This document shows positions 49,345-57,741 of a DNA stretch of 57,741 nt, one piece after another; the first letter of the stretch is position 1, and each line of letters begins with the position of its first letter. The DNA comes from Planctomycetota bacterium (GTDB lineage: Bacteria > Planctomycetota > Planctomycetia > Pirellulales > UBA1268): NCBI GenBank assembly GCA_018970605.1, contig JAGWWA010000001.1:1-57741 (forward strand). The letters are read 5' to 3'. The notes beneath the pieces are model-generated. The model did no database searches, was not told the DNA's origin, and was given only the letters and a program-made list of their open reading frames with translations. The translations under genes and the position numbers were made by a program.

Positions 49345-50253
49345 CTACCCGCCCCACCGGCCGAGGAGCCCGCCGAAGGCGTCGATTCGCCGGTCGCGAA
49401 AGAAGGGCCATCGCGTCCGCGACCACTCGATGCGGGAGAGGTCACAGTCCACCACCGCCGTGAGCGGCTCGTCGTGCGAGGCCTTCATGAGGCAGTCGCC
49501 GTTGGGGGCGTAGACCACGCTCGCGCCCCAGAAGCGGAGCGGGCCTTCGCAGCCGGTACGGTTCACGGCCACCACGAACACGCCGTTGGCGATCGCATGG
49601 CTCCTGAGCATCGTGTCCCACGACTCATACTGTTCGCGGTGGAGCGGGTCCTCGCCGTCGAGCCAGCCGATCGCCGTGGGATAGAAGATCGCCTGGGCGC
49701 CGGCCATCGCAGTGAGCCGGGCGGCCTCGGGATACCACTGGTCCCAGCAGACCAGCGGCCCCACGGCAAGCCGGCTCGTGGCCACGCTCATGAAGCCGGT
49801 GTCGCCCGGCGCGAAGTAAAACTTCTCGTAGTAGTGCGGGTCGTCGGGGATGTGCATCTTGCGATACACGCCCGCCGTCGAACCGTCGGCATCGAAGATC
49901 ACGGCGGTGTTGTGGAACAGGCCGGCGGAGCGGCGCTCGAACACGCTGCCCACGAGCACCACGCCGTGCTCCTTCGCGGCGGCCGCGAGCCGTTCGGTGA
50001 GCGGCCCGGGCACCGTCTCGGCCTCGGCGAACTTCCCGTGGTCCTCCGCCTGACAGGGGTACTCGCCGGCGAACAGTTCCTGGAGACAGACGACGTGGGC
50101 CCCCTGCTTCGCCGCAGCGGCGATGCCGGTGATCGCCTGGGCGATGTTGGCCTCGCGGTCGGGTGTGCAGGCCGACTGCACGAGGCCGATGCGGACGGTG
50201 GTGGGTGGCTGGAGGCGATCGCCCCGCGGCATGATCTGCGATGACGTGTTCAT
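49345..50253 (-). CDS. aguB: carbon-nitrogen hydrolase, N-carbamoylputrescine amidase-like
   Basis: CLQELFAGEYPCQ, YRKMHIPDDPHYYEKFYFAPGD, VCWDQWYPEAARL. Confidence 0.92.
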   Translation of the reverse strand: MNTSSQIMPRGDRLQPPTTVRIGLVQSACTPDREANIAQAITGIAAAAKQGAHVVCLQELFAGEYPCQAEDHGKFAEAETVPGPLTERLAAAAKEHGVVLVGSVFERRSAGLFHNTAVIFDADGSTAGVYRKMHIPDDPHYYEKFYFAPGDTGFMSVATSRLAVGPLVCWDQWYPEAARLTAMAGAQAIFYPTAIGWLDGEDPLHREQYESWDTMLRSHAIANGVFVVAVNRTGCEGPLRFWGASVVYAPNGDCLMKASHDEPLTAVVDCDLSRIEWSRTRWPFFRDRRIDAFGGLLGRWGG

Positions 50254-50365
50254 GGGCCCCATCCTACTACAGCCCGTTTCAGGGCCTCGACTCGCCTGCG
50301 AGGTGGGCCTCAGGGCCGGGGCGGACGACGCGGGCCACCATCGCCCGACAACGGGGAGCCGATCG

Positions 50366-50824
50366 TCACGTGAGCAGGTCTTCGTAGCCGGCGTGCCTGC
50401 GGGCGACGCTCGACATGATGGCGAAAAGAATCGCCGTGTTGAGCCCGGCCACGAGGATGCCGTTGGTGGCCTCCATCGGTTCGAGCACGCAGTATGGCGC
50501 CACCAAAACGTGTTTGCCGGTTCCGAGGGTCGTGAACGTGGTTCCGGAAAAATACACGACATCTTGCATCCGTTCGAACTGGCCGAAATGCCAGAGCACG
50601 ACGGACCACAGCCCGATCTGCAGGAAGCAGGAGACCACCAACGGCACCGCTGCCAGGAGTATCGAGGGCATCACGAGCCCGACTCCGGTGGCCCGCGGAA
50701 ATCGTCTCCGCAGCGCCACCTGCGACTTGAGCACCATGAATATGAAGAACGAATGCAGCGCGAGGCACACGCTGATCGCAAGGATGCCCGCCGCGAATAC
50801 GTAGTGCATGTGGTAGTCGATCAC
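50366..50824 (-). CDS. ion-channel-like membrane protein
   Basis: Pore-loop-like VYFSGTTFTTLGTGKHVLVAP between hydrophobic segments; GTG start at 50824 or ATG at 50809. Confidence 0.65.
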   Translation of the reverse strand: MIDYHMHYVFAAGILAISVCLALHSFFIFMVLKSQVALRRRFPRATGVGLVMPSILLAAVPLVVSCFLQIGLWSVVLWHFGQFERMQDVVYFSGTTFTTLGTGKHVLVAPYCVLEPMEATNGILVAGLNTAILFAIMSSVARRHAGYEDLLT

Positions 50825-51152
50825 CGAACAGGCTCCTGACGGATTCGGGCATCTGCCTGCCCCATAGGATGCCGGCTGGCGACGGGGTAGGTCCAGCCAC
50901 TCGAGCCGACCGCCATAGTCCTGGCATTCACACTCGACACGAAGGCGGGTACAAGCCACACCACGGCACGGGTATGGATCTCCGCGCGAGACGGCTCACG
51001 TCTGATTCTTCCGCGTCGGTGCGAATCCGCAACCGGCCGGTGACATGCTCGGCGCCGACGGGGCGTGTGGGTTTGCCACCCACACACTTCGCAGTGACCG
51101 ATCGGCGGCAAGCGAAGTGATGGCCCGGGGGTCGTGCCCTGCACGACTCCCG

Positions 51153-52421
51153 TCACGCGACTGGACTTGCCGTCGCCGCCGGCACCGGGAACTGCTCGGC
51201 GAGTTCGGCCACCTCGCGGCGGGTCGTCTCCACCACGCCGGCGTCGTCGGTGTGCTTCAGCGCCCGCAGGATCCACTGGGCGATCCGTTTCATCTCGTCG
51301 GTGCCCATGCCGCGGGTCGTGAGCGCCGGCGTGCCGAGGCGGATGCCCGAGGGATCCATCGGCTTCCGCTCGTCGTACGGGATCATGTTCTTGTTGCAGG
51401 TGATCCCGCAGCGGTCGAGCGTCTGCTCGGCCAGTTTGCCGCCGATCCCCAACGGCGTGACGTCCACGAGCATCAGGTGGTTGTCGGTGCCCCCGCTGAC
51501 GAGCCGCACGCCGCCGGACGCGAGGGCCTCCGCGAGCACCTTCGCATTCGCCACCACCTGCTTGGCATACACCTTGAAGTCGGGCCGCAGCGCCTCGCCG
51601 AAGGCCACCGCCTTGCCAGCGATCACGTGCATCAAGGGGCCGCCCTGCTGGCCGGGGAACACCGATCGGTCGAGGTCCTTGGCATGGGCCTCGCGGCACA
51701 TGGCGATCCCACCACGGGGGCCGCGAAGCGTCTTGTGGGTGGTGCTCGTCACGAAGTCGGCCACGGGCACCGGGTTGTCGTGGATGCCGGCGGCGACGAG
51801 GCCGGCGTAGTGGGCCATGTCAACCAGCAGCTTCGCCCCCACCTCGCCGGCGATCTCGGCGAACCGCCCGTGGGGAATCTCGCGGGGATACGCGCTCGCC
51901 CCGGCCACGATCAGCTTCGGCTTGTGCTCGCGGGCAAGGCGGGCCACCTGGTCGAAGTCGAGGAGGCAGTCTTCGCGGCGGACACCGTAATGGACGAACT
52001 TGTAAAAGACGCCCGATGCATTGAGCTTCATGCCGTGGGTGAGATGGCCACCGTGGGCGAGGTCGAAGGCCAGCACGGTGTCGCCCGGCTGGATCGCGGC
52101 GAGGTAGACCGCCGCATTGGCCTGACTGCCGGAGTGCGGCTGCACGTTGACGTGCTCCGCCCCGAACAGGCTCTTGAGACGGTCGCGGGCGATGTCTTCG
52201 ACCTTGTCAACGAACTCGCAGCCACCGTAGTAGCGTTTGCCGGGATAGCCCTCGGCATACTTGTTCGTGAGCACGCTGCCCACCGCCTGCATCACCGCCG
52301 GACTCGTGAAGTTCTCACTCGCTATCATTTCGAGGCCCTCCTGCTGCCGCACCTGCTCGGCGGCGATGGCGGACCAGACCTCGGCGTCCTCGAGTTCCAC
52401 GAAGTTGGCGGGGGTGTGCAT
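51153..52421 (-). CDS. glyA: serine hydroxymethyltransferase
   Basis: [45 protein letters not shown]. Confidence 0.97.
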   Translation of the reverse strand: MHTPANFVELEDAEVWSAIAAEQVRQQEGLEMIASENFTSPAVMQAVGSVLTNKYAEGYPGKRYYGGCEFVDKVEDIARDRLKSLFGAEHVNVQPHSGSQANAAVYLAAIQPGDTVLAFDLAHGGHLTHGMKLNASGVFYKFVHYGVRREDCLLDFDQVARLAREHKPKLIVAGASAYPREIPHGRFAEIAGEVGAKLLVDMAHYAGLVAAGIHDNPVPVADFVTSTTHKTLRGPRGGIAMCREAHAKDLDRSVFPGQQGGPLMHVIAGKAVAFGEALRPDFKVYAKQVVANAKVLAEALASGGVRLVSGGTDNHLMLVDVTPLGIGGKLAEQTLDRCGITCNKNMIPYDERKPMDPSGIRLGTPALTTRGMGTDEMKRIAQWILRALKHTDDAGVVETTRREVAELAEQFPVPAATASPVA

Positions 52422-52479
52422 CGGGAATCCTCCTTGGGGCAGGCGGGCGGGCGGATCCATGATTGTGGAAGGGTCGCGA

Positions 52480-54360
52480 ATGACCGTCAACGAGCCTGCC
52501 TACCGCCGCCGCACGGTCGTAAAGGCACGGATGGCCGCGGTCTTTGGGATGGGCATGGTCCTCGCCAGCCAAGCACTCGCCCAGGTCTCGATCGTCGAGC
52601 GGCTCTCGCTCACGGGCACGGTCGAGGCGGTGGCCGGCCCGCGGCTCACGATTCGAGACGGCGGGGGCACGCGATGTGAGGTTCGCATCCACAAACCTGG
52701 CGAACCAGGCGTTCCCCTCGCAGACGGCCGCCTGCTCGCCTTCCCGGCGGACATCTCGATCACGGGGGTGGTCGATGCGGCGAAGCTGAAGCCAGGACAG
52801 GTCGTGCGATTTCGCACTCAGCTTTCCGGCAAGGGAGTCGCCGACGCGGAACTCTCCGCGTTCGCCGTGATCGACGCAGCCGACGCCACCATCGGCGTCG
52901 ACTGGCCCCACGGACCACCTGTGGCCAAGGAGACCGCCGACGGCGTGGTCACCGCCGCCGTGCTCCGCGCCAGCCGCACCCGCCTCGCGGTCGAACTGCC
53001 CGCCGGCCAGCCGTTCCCAAAGAGGACGGTGGTGGTCTGCCGCCTCACCGACGACGTTCGTGCGACGCTCGAGAGCCGCGACATCAAACGGCTCGAACCG
53101 GGGGCCTCGGTCTCCCGACTCGAGGCGGTGCGTCTCGATTCGGGCGACGTGGTCGCCAAGGCGCTCGTCGCCCAGAACCCCGTCGCGACGTCCGTGGCCA
53201 CCAAGGGAGACGAAGCCCTCGAAAACAAATACCGCTCGCTCTCGGACATGCCGCCCGCCGAACCGCGGCTCGTCCGCTCGCCGCACTTCGCCTTCCAGAC
53301 CGACGTCTCAGACCGCGAGTGGGCCGTGATCCGCGACAAGCTCGAACGCATGGTGACCGTGATGGAGCAGTTGTTCGGCCGCAAGGCGGGCGGGTTGGTC
53401 GAGGGCTTCATCGTCCGCGACCTCGCCGCCTGGCCGGCGGGCGCGCTCGAGCAGCCGATGGGCCTCGAGAAGATCCGCCGTCGTGAGGGAGTCTGCTTCA
53501 ACACCTCGGTCGGCGGCCTGCGGCGGGCCCAGCTCTATTCCTGTGACGATCATGGCGTCATCCAGCACGAGTGCGTGCATGGATTCTGCCACCTGACGTT
53601 CGGCTCGACCGGACCAACGTGGCTCTCCGAGGGCGTCGCCGAACTGGGCAATCACTGGCGCGACGGCGACATCTCCGTACGCCTCGATCCGCGGGTGATG
53701 GCCTACCTGCAGCATGCCGCTCCGAAGCGGACTCTCGCCGAGATCGCCGGGCCGGGCCGCGAACCCGCTGGCACGTGGCAGGACTACGCCTGGCGCTGGG
53801 CCCTCTGCTACCTGCTGGCCAACAATCCCAACTACGCCGACCGCTTTCGACCCCTCGCGGTGGCGCTGATGGAGGGAAGGCCGGGTGTGTCGTTCGAATC
53901 CGTCTACGGCCCCGTGGCCCGCGAGGTTTCGTTTGAATACGACCAGTTCCTCGCCGTGGTCGGCGATGGATACCGCGCCGATCTCGCCGCCTGGCCGTGG
54001 AAGTCGAAGGCCAGACCGCTCGCCGCGGGCGGCGAGTCGCGTGCAACGGTCAAGGCGGCTGCCGGCTGGCAGGCGGCAGGGGTGTCGGTCCAGGCCGGCA
54101 CACCATACGCGATCGATGCCGCCGGGACATGGCGAACGGCGGAGGCGGGTTCGCCCTGCGATGCCAACGGCGACGCGGGCCGCGGCCGGCTCGTGGCCGT
54201 GGTGTTCCGCGACTATGCGATCTCGCCGCCGATCCCGCTTGGCGTGGCGGCGGAGTTCACCGCACCGTGCGACGGCCAACTCTTTCTGCGATGCGACGAC
54301 GACTGGACGCAACTGGCCGACAACGACGGCCAGATCGAAGTGACGATCACCCGCCGGTAG
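52480..54360 (+). CDS. secreted metallopeptidase-like protein
   Basis: Signal peptide [22 protein letters not shown] (HExxH) with downstream [13 protein letters not shown]. Confidence 0.65.
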   Translation: MTVNEPAYRRRTVVKARMAAVFGMGMVLASQALAQVSIVERLSLTGTVEAVAGPRLTIRDGGGTRCEVRIHKPGEPGVPLADGRLLAFPADISITGVVDAAKLKPGQVVRFRTQLSGKGVADAELSAFAVIDAADATIGVDWPHGPPVAKETADGVVTAAVLRASRTRLAVELPAGQPFPKRTVVVCRLTDDVRATLESRDIKRLEPGASVSRLEAVRLDSGDVVAKALVAQNPVATSVATKGDEALENKYRSLSDMPPAEPRLVRSPHFAFQTDVSDREWAVIRDKLERMVTVMEQLFGRKAGGLVEGFIVRDLAAWPAGALEQPMGLEKIRRREGVCFNTSVGGLRRAQLYSCDDHGVIQHECVHGFCHLTFGSTGPTWLSEGVAELGNHWRDGDISVRLDPRVMAYLQHAAPKRTLAEIAGPGREPAGTWQDYAWRWALCYLLANNPNYADRFRPLAVALMEGRPGVSFESVYGPVAREVSFEYDQFLAVVGDGYRADLAAWPWKSKARPLAAGGESRATVKAAAGWQAAGVSVQAGTPYAIDAAGTWRTAEAGSPCDANGDAGRGRLVAVVFRDYAISPPIPLGVAAEFTAPCDGQLFLRCDDDWTQLADNDGQIEVTITRR

Positions 54361-54426
54361 CCGAAGGTTTTCACCCTGCGTGAAAGACAACACAGGCTTG
54401 AAACCTGTGCGACTCGGCACCGCGCG

Positions 54427-55914
54427 TCAGCCCACCGACAGGAGCTTCATGTCGAAGACGAGCGTCGAGTTCGCCGGGATCCCGGGCCGCGCCGTCGAGC
54501 CATAGGCGAGGTCTGCCGGGATGATCGCCGTCAGCCGTTCACCCACCTTCATCTGGCCGACGATCTCGTCCCAGCCCTTGATCACCTCGCCCTTGCCGAG
54601 CGTGAACGAGAACGGGGTGTTCTTGTCGCGGGAACTGTCGAACTTCGTGCCGTCGAGCAGCCAGCCGGTGTAGTGGGTGGTCACCTTGTCTCCAACCTTC
54701 GGCGTGACGCCCGTGCCGGGCTTGATCACCCGATACCTGATGCCGGAGAGCGTCGTCTGGAAGTCGTTGTACGACGTCCGTGCCGCGGCGACCTGCATCG
54801 GGCCGCTCAGCTTGGAAAACAGCTTTTCGCGACTTCCCGACTGTCCGAGGAAGGCGAGCCCCCCCGCGCCGCCGCCGCCGGAGAGACCCTGCACTGCTGC
54901 GAAGCCGTCGATCCGTCCATCGCCATTGCGGTCTGCGGTGGCTGCAAACGCCGCCGCCTTCGGACGCGCGGAGCCGGTGAAGGCGGCAAAACTGGCGAGC
55001 CGGGCGTTCGCCGCCGGCGACACGCTCCCGTCGTAGATCTCCGTACCCGGGCCGCCGTTGCCGCTGGTCACGATCACGTCGTCGATCGAGTTGGCGTCGT
55101 AGCGACCCGCGGCCACAGCCACGCCGCTGCGCAGCGACGGTGTGAACGGCGTGAACCTGTCAACCCTGCGGGCCGTCGCCCCGGAGAGGTCGTAGACCTT
55201 GACCAGCGGCGCCATGCCCGTGCCGCTGGCGACCGCCAGTTCGGTCCGGCCATCGCTTCTTGTGCCGTCAACCAGCGAACCGCCCACGAACGTGCCGACG
55301 TCGGCGAACGCGATCGTCGCCCCGCCCAGGAAATCTCCGCCGAAAGGGACGAACGTGCGATACGGCGTCGGAGAGATGGGGCCGCCGAACGACGGCGAGA
55401 GAAACACGCTCACCTCCGAGCCTCGCGATTTCGCCACGGCGATGTCCTGCCAGCCATCGCCGTTGACCTCGCCCGCCGACACGGCCACGCCATTGACGTA
55501 GGAGTCGCCAAACGGCCGCAGCCGAAACTCCGGCAGTTCGCGGAGCGAGGTGCCCGTTCCCGTGACGATGCTCGTGAACACGCGAATCTCAGCGACCCGC
55601 CCCGGCCCAGACCCGACGATGATCTCGTTGCCCGGCAGGCCATTGACGTTGGCCATCGCCAGCCGCGTGCCCCCGCGAAACGCCTCCTCGAAGGCGAGCG
55701 TCTCGGCGACGACCGCGCCGGTCTCAGCCTCCACCAACTGGATCAGCGGCCGGCTTCCCGGGCCGATGTCGCTGCCGATCGCCACCATCGAGTGCGCGAA
55801 CACCTGCCGGGGCTCGAGGGCCTCGAGCCTCAGGCGGGCCGCTTCCGCAATGCGGCGGCGGGCAGACGACGAACGAGACGGACGACGGGCGGCCATGGAA
55901 ACCCCGGCAGTCAT
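54427..55914 (-). CDS. LEPR/FG-GAP-like protein with C-terminal FKBP-type peptidyl-prolyl isomerase
   Basis: LEALEPRQVFA; DVIVTSGNGGPGTEIYDG repeats; VTTHYTGWLLDGTKFDSS, IKGWDEIVGQMKVGER, IPANSTLVFDMKLLSVG. Confidence 0.88.
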   Translation of the reverse strand: MTAGVSMAARRPSRSSSARRRIAEAARLRLEALEPRQVFAHSMVAIGSDIGPGSRPLIQLVEAETGAVVAETLAFEEAFRGGTRLAMANVNGLPGNEIIVGSGPGRVAEIRVFTSIVTGTGTSLRELPEFRLRPFGDSYVNGVAVSAGEVNGDGWQDIAVAKSRGSEVSVFLSPSFGGPISPTPYRTFVPFGGDFLGGATIAFADVGTFVGGSLVDGTRSDGRTELAVASGTGMAPLVKVYDLSGATARRVDRFTPFTPSLRSGVAVAAGRYDANSIDDVIVTSGNGGPGTEIYDGSVSPAANARLASFAAFTGSARPKAAAFAATADRNGDGRIDGFAAVQGLSGGGGAGGLAFLGQSGSREKLFSKLSGPMQVAAARTSYNDFQTTLSGIRYRVIKPGTGVTPKVGDKVTTHYTGWLLDGTKFDSSRDKNTPFSFTLGKGEVIKGWDEIVGQMKVGERLTAIIPADLAYGSTARPGIPANSTLVFDMKLLSVG

Positions 55915-56029
55915 GAAGTCTTCAGAAGGGAGGCGTGCCGACGGATCGCCGGCCATGCCGACGACACCCGCCAGTACGCTCAGGAATAGCCTGCGGTTCG
56001 GCTCGGGGCAATTTCCGGGTCGATCCCGG

Positions 56030-56932
56030 TCATTCCAGCCGCATCGGCTCGGGCATGAACGTCAGCAGCGGGATCGCGAGCACCGCCAGGCCGAGGATCG
56101 TCCGTCGTGTCCCCAGGGGCCTGCCATCGTCGGCGATCGGCGGATGATCGACTCCCATGAGCGTCACCAGCACCAGCATCACAACCCAGTTGAACTGCCC
56201 CGTCACGATCACGGCCGCCATCGACGCCAGCAGCACGCCCCGGGCCACCCAGTTGCCGGCCCGGCCAAAGACAGCCCGGCAGATGTGACCGCCGTCGAGT
56301 TGGCTCATCGGCATCATGTTGAGTCCGGTCACGAGCAGCCCGACCCAACCGGCCATGAACAGGGCGTTGGGCGCGACGGCGGCATCGGCGGGCAGGTCGG
56401 GCCGCACGACTGACTGCACCCATCGGGCCAGCGGCGGCATGGCGAACGGGGTGTCCCCATCCGGACCGCCGCCGGTCAGGAGGCCAAACGCCAGGAGCGG
56501 CACCGCCACCACGAGCCCGGCGAGCGGGCCGGCCGCTGCGATATCGAAGAGCTGGCGACGATTGGCCCGTGCTCCCTCCATGCCGATCACGGCGCCGAGC
56601 GTGCCCGTGAGCAGCACCGGCACCGGGATGAAGAAGGGGAGCGTGGCGGGGATGCGGTGGATCCAGGCGGCGATGAAGTGGCCCGCCTCATGCGCCGTGA
56701 GCACCGCCATCACCGCGGCGGCATAGGCCAGACCGCGGGGCCAGTGCGATGCCAGGTCGGGCCCGATGTCGTCGAGCCCCAGCAGCAACGGCTGCCAGCC
56801 GGCCACGCCGGCCGCGAACGTGGTCATGCACGTCAGGAGATAGAGCAGCGCCTGCAGTCGGAGCCGCGGCGACGGCCGAGACCGCAGGAGTGTCTCGAGG
56901 TCGTGTGCGGGAGGCGAGTACGGTGGCTGCAT
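56030..56932 (-). CDS. M50 family site-2 metalloprotease
   Basis: TAHEAGHFIAAW; LNMMPMSQLDGGHICRAVFG; multiple TM segments. Confidence 0.88.
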   Translation of the reverse strand: MQPPYSPPAHDLETLLRSRPSPRLRLQALLYLLTCMTTFAAGVAGWQPLLLGLDDIGPDLASHWPRGLAYAAAVMAVLTAHEAGHFIAAWIHRIPATLPFFIPVPVLLTGTLGAVIGMEGARANRRQLFDIAAAGPLAGLVVAVPLLAFGLLTGGGPDGDTPFAMPPLARWVQSVVRPDLPADAAVAPNALFMAGWVGLLVTGLNMMPMSQLDGGHICRAVFGRAGNWVARGVLLASMAAVIVTGQFNWVVMLVLVTLMGVDHPPIADDGRPLGTRRTILGLAVLAIPLLTFMPEPMRLE

Positions 56933-57035
56933 CGTTGGTGATGATCCCAAGAATACAGGTTTTCGGAGCCTTCTGATAAACTGCCGGGCTCCTTTTTACG
57001 TCCGGTTTCATTCCCGGCACCGCCCGAGGTTTTTC

Positions 57036-57741
57036 ATGCCCCTCCGCCTGCCTTCGTCCCGTCGCCGCCATGCCGCACTCGCCGGCCTGCTCGCCCTCGC
57101 CTGCTCGGCCGCCGTCCGTGCCGCCGACACACCGGAGGTGATCGCCGTCGTCGCCATCGATCCGTATGCCGACCTTCGCAGTCAGCTGACGTGGGTTGGA
57201 GAACAGGTGGGCAATCCCACCCTCGCCGGCTTCGCGGAGTCGTTCATCCTGCTGGCCACGCAGGGCAAGGGCCTCGCCGGCCTCGACGTGAAGCGGCCGG
57301 TTGGGATCGTGATCACGACCGAGGGTGGCCCGCTGCCCACGGCCCACGCGTTCGTGCCGGTGAAGGACCTCGACAAACTGCTCGGCGCGATCCAGGGCAT
57401 GACCGGTCCCGTGGATGACGCGGACGGCAAGCGGCGGATCAGTCCGCCCGGCGCGCCGCCGCTCGAGATCGAAGAAAAGGACGGGTGGGCGATCCTCTCG
57501 CAGCCGGGCTCACCGGCCGATGTCGCCGACCCACTCACGCTCATTGGACCGCTCTCCAAGGACTATTCGATCGCCATCGAGCTCTTTCCGAGCCGGATGC
57601 CGGGCGACATGCGGGAGCGACTCAAGGAGCTGCTCGACGAGGCGGCCCGCAACGCGGCGGCCCAGGGGCAGGCGATGGACGACAGGCCCCTCCGCGCTGG
57701 CATCGAGAGGCTCGAGGACGTGGAGAAACTGCTCTTTGGCC
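57036..57741 (+). CDS. secreted hypothetical protein, truncated by the window end
   Basis: ATG at 57036; signal peptide ALAGLLALACSAAVRAA; frame open to the last base. Confidence 0.75.
   Translation, partial: MPLRLPSSRRRHAALAGLLALACSAAVRAADTPEVIAVVAIDPYADLRSQLTWVGEQVGNPTLAGFAESFILLATQGKGLAGLDVKRPVGIVITTEGGPLPTAHAFVPVKDLDKLLGAIQGMTGPVDDADGKRRISPPGAPPLEIEEKDGWAILSQPGSPADVADPLTLIGPLSKDYSIAIELFPSRMPGDMRERLKELLDEAARNAAAQGQAMDDRPLRAGIERLEDVEKLLFG

Overview
High-GC window from a probable planctomycete chromosome; the lineage is inferred from DUF1559, PEP-CTERM, LEPR-type and DUF1080 proteins. No rRNA, tRNA or CRISPR array was recognised. From left to right: (i) 1-2134 is the distal part of an integron gene-cassette array with five attC sites. 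They were recognised by paired R''/R' cores, two extrahelical bases in every L'' arm, and exact or near-exact complementarity between the start and end of each cassette. There is no integrase in the window. (ii) A VapC-like PIN toxin with its antitoxin, and a large serine recombinase. (iii) A GH25 muramidase with beta-helix repeats and a PEP-CTERM signal, plus a second PEP-CTERM protein. (iv) A chemotaxis cluster cheA-cheW-mcp-cheR-cheB with a divergent second mcp and no cheY. (v) A pectin-degradation locus: two GH28, PL10, DUF1559, a lipoprotein, a XylR/AraC regulator, and three PL1-like proteins with dockerin-like and PEP-CTERM modules, one fused in frame to a PL9-like lyase; then a DUF1080 protein. 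(vi) Glycosyltransferase and methyltransferase genes. (vii) Housekeeping and secreted genes: PQQ-like propeller, rhomboid, subtilase, GalM, DoxX, aguA/aguB, ion channel, glyA, metallopeptidase-like, FKBP fusion, M50 protease. The most unusual signals are the cassette array, an aguA start codon in the loop of a 27-bp perfect hairpin, two PEP-CTERM arginine tails encoded antisense on the same ~24 bp, a PEP-CTERM tail whose arginines double as the start of a second signal peptide, and a structured intergenic element flanked by REP-like palindromes. All family calls come from reading the translations; no database search was run.
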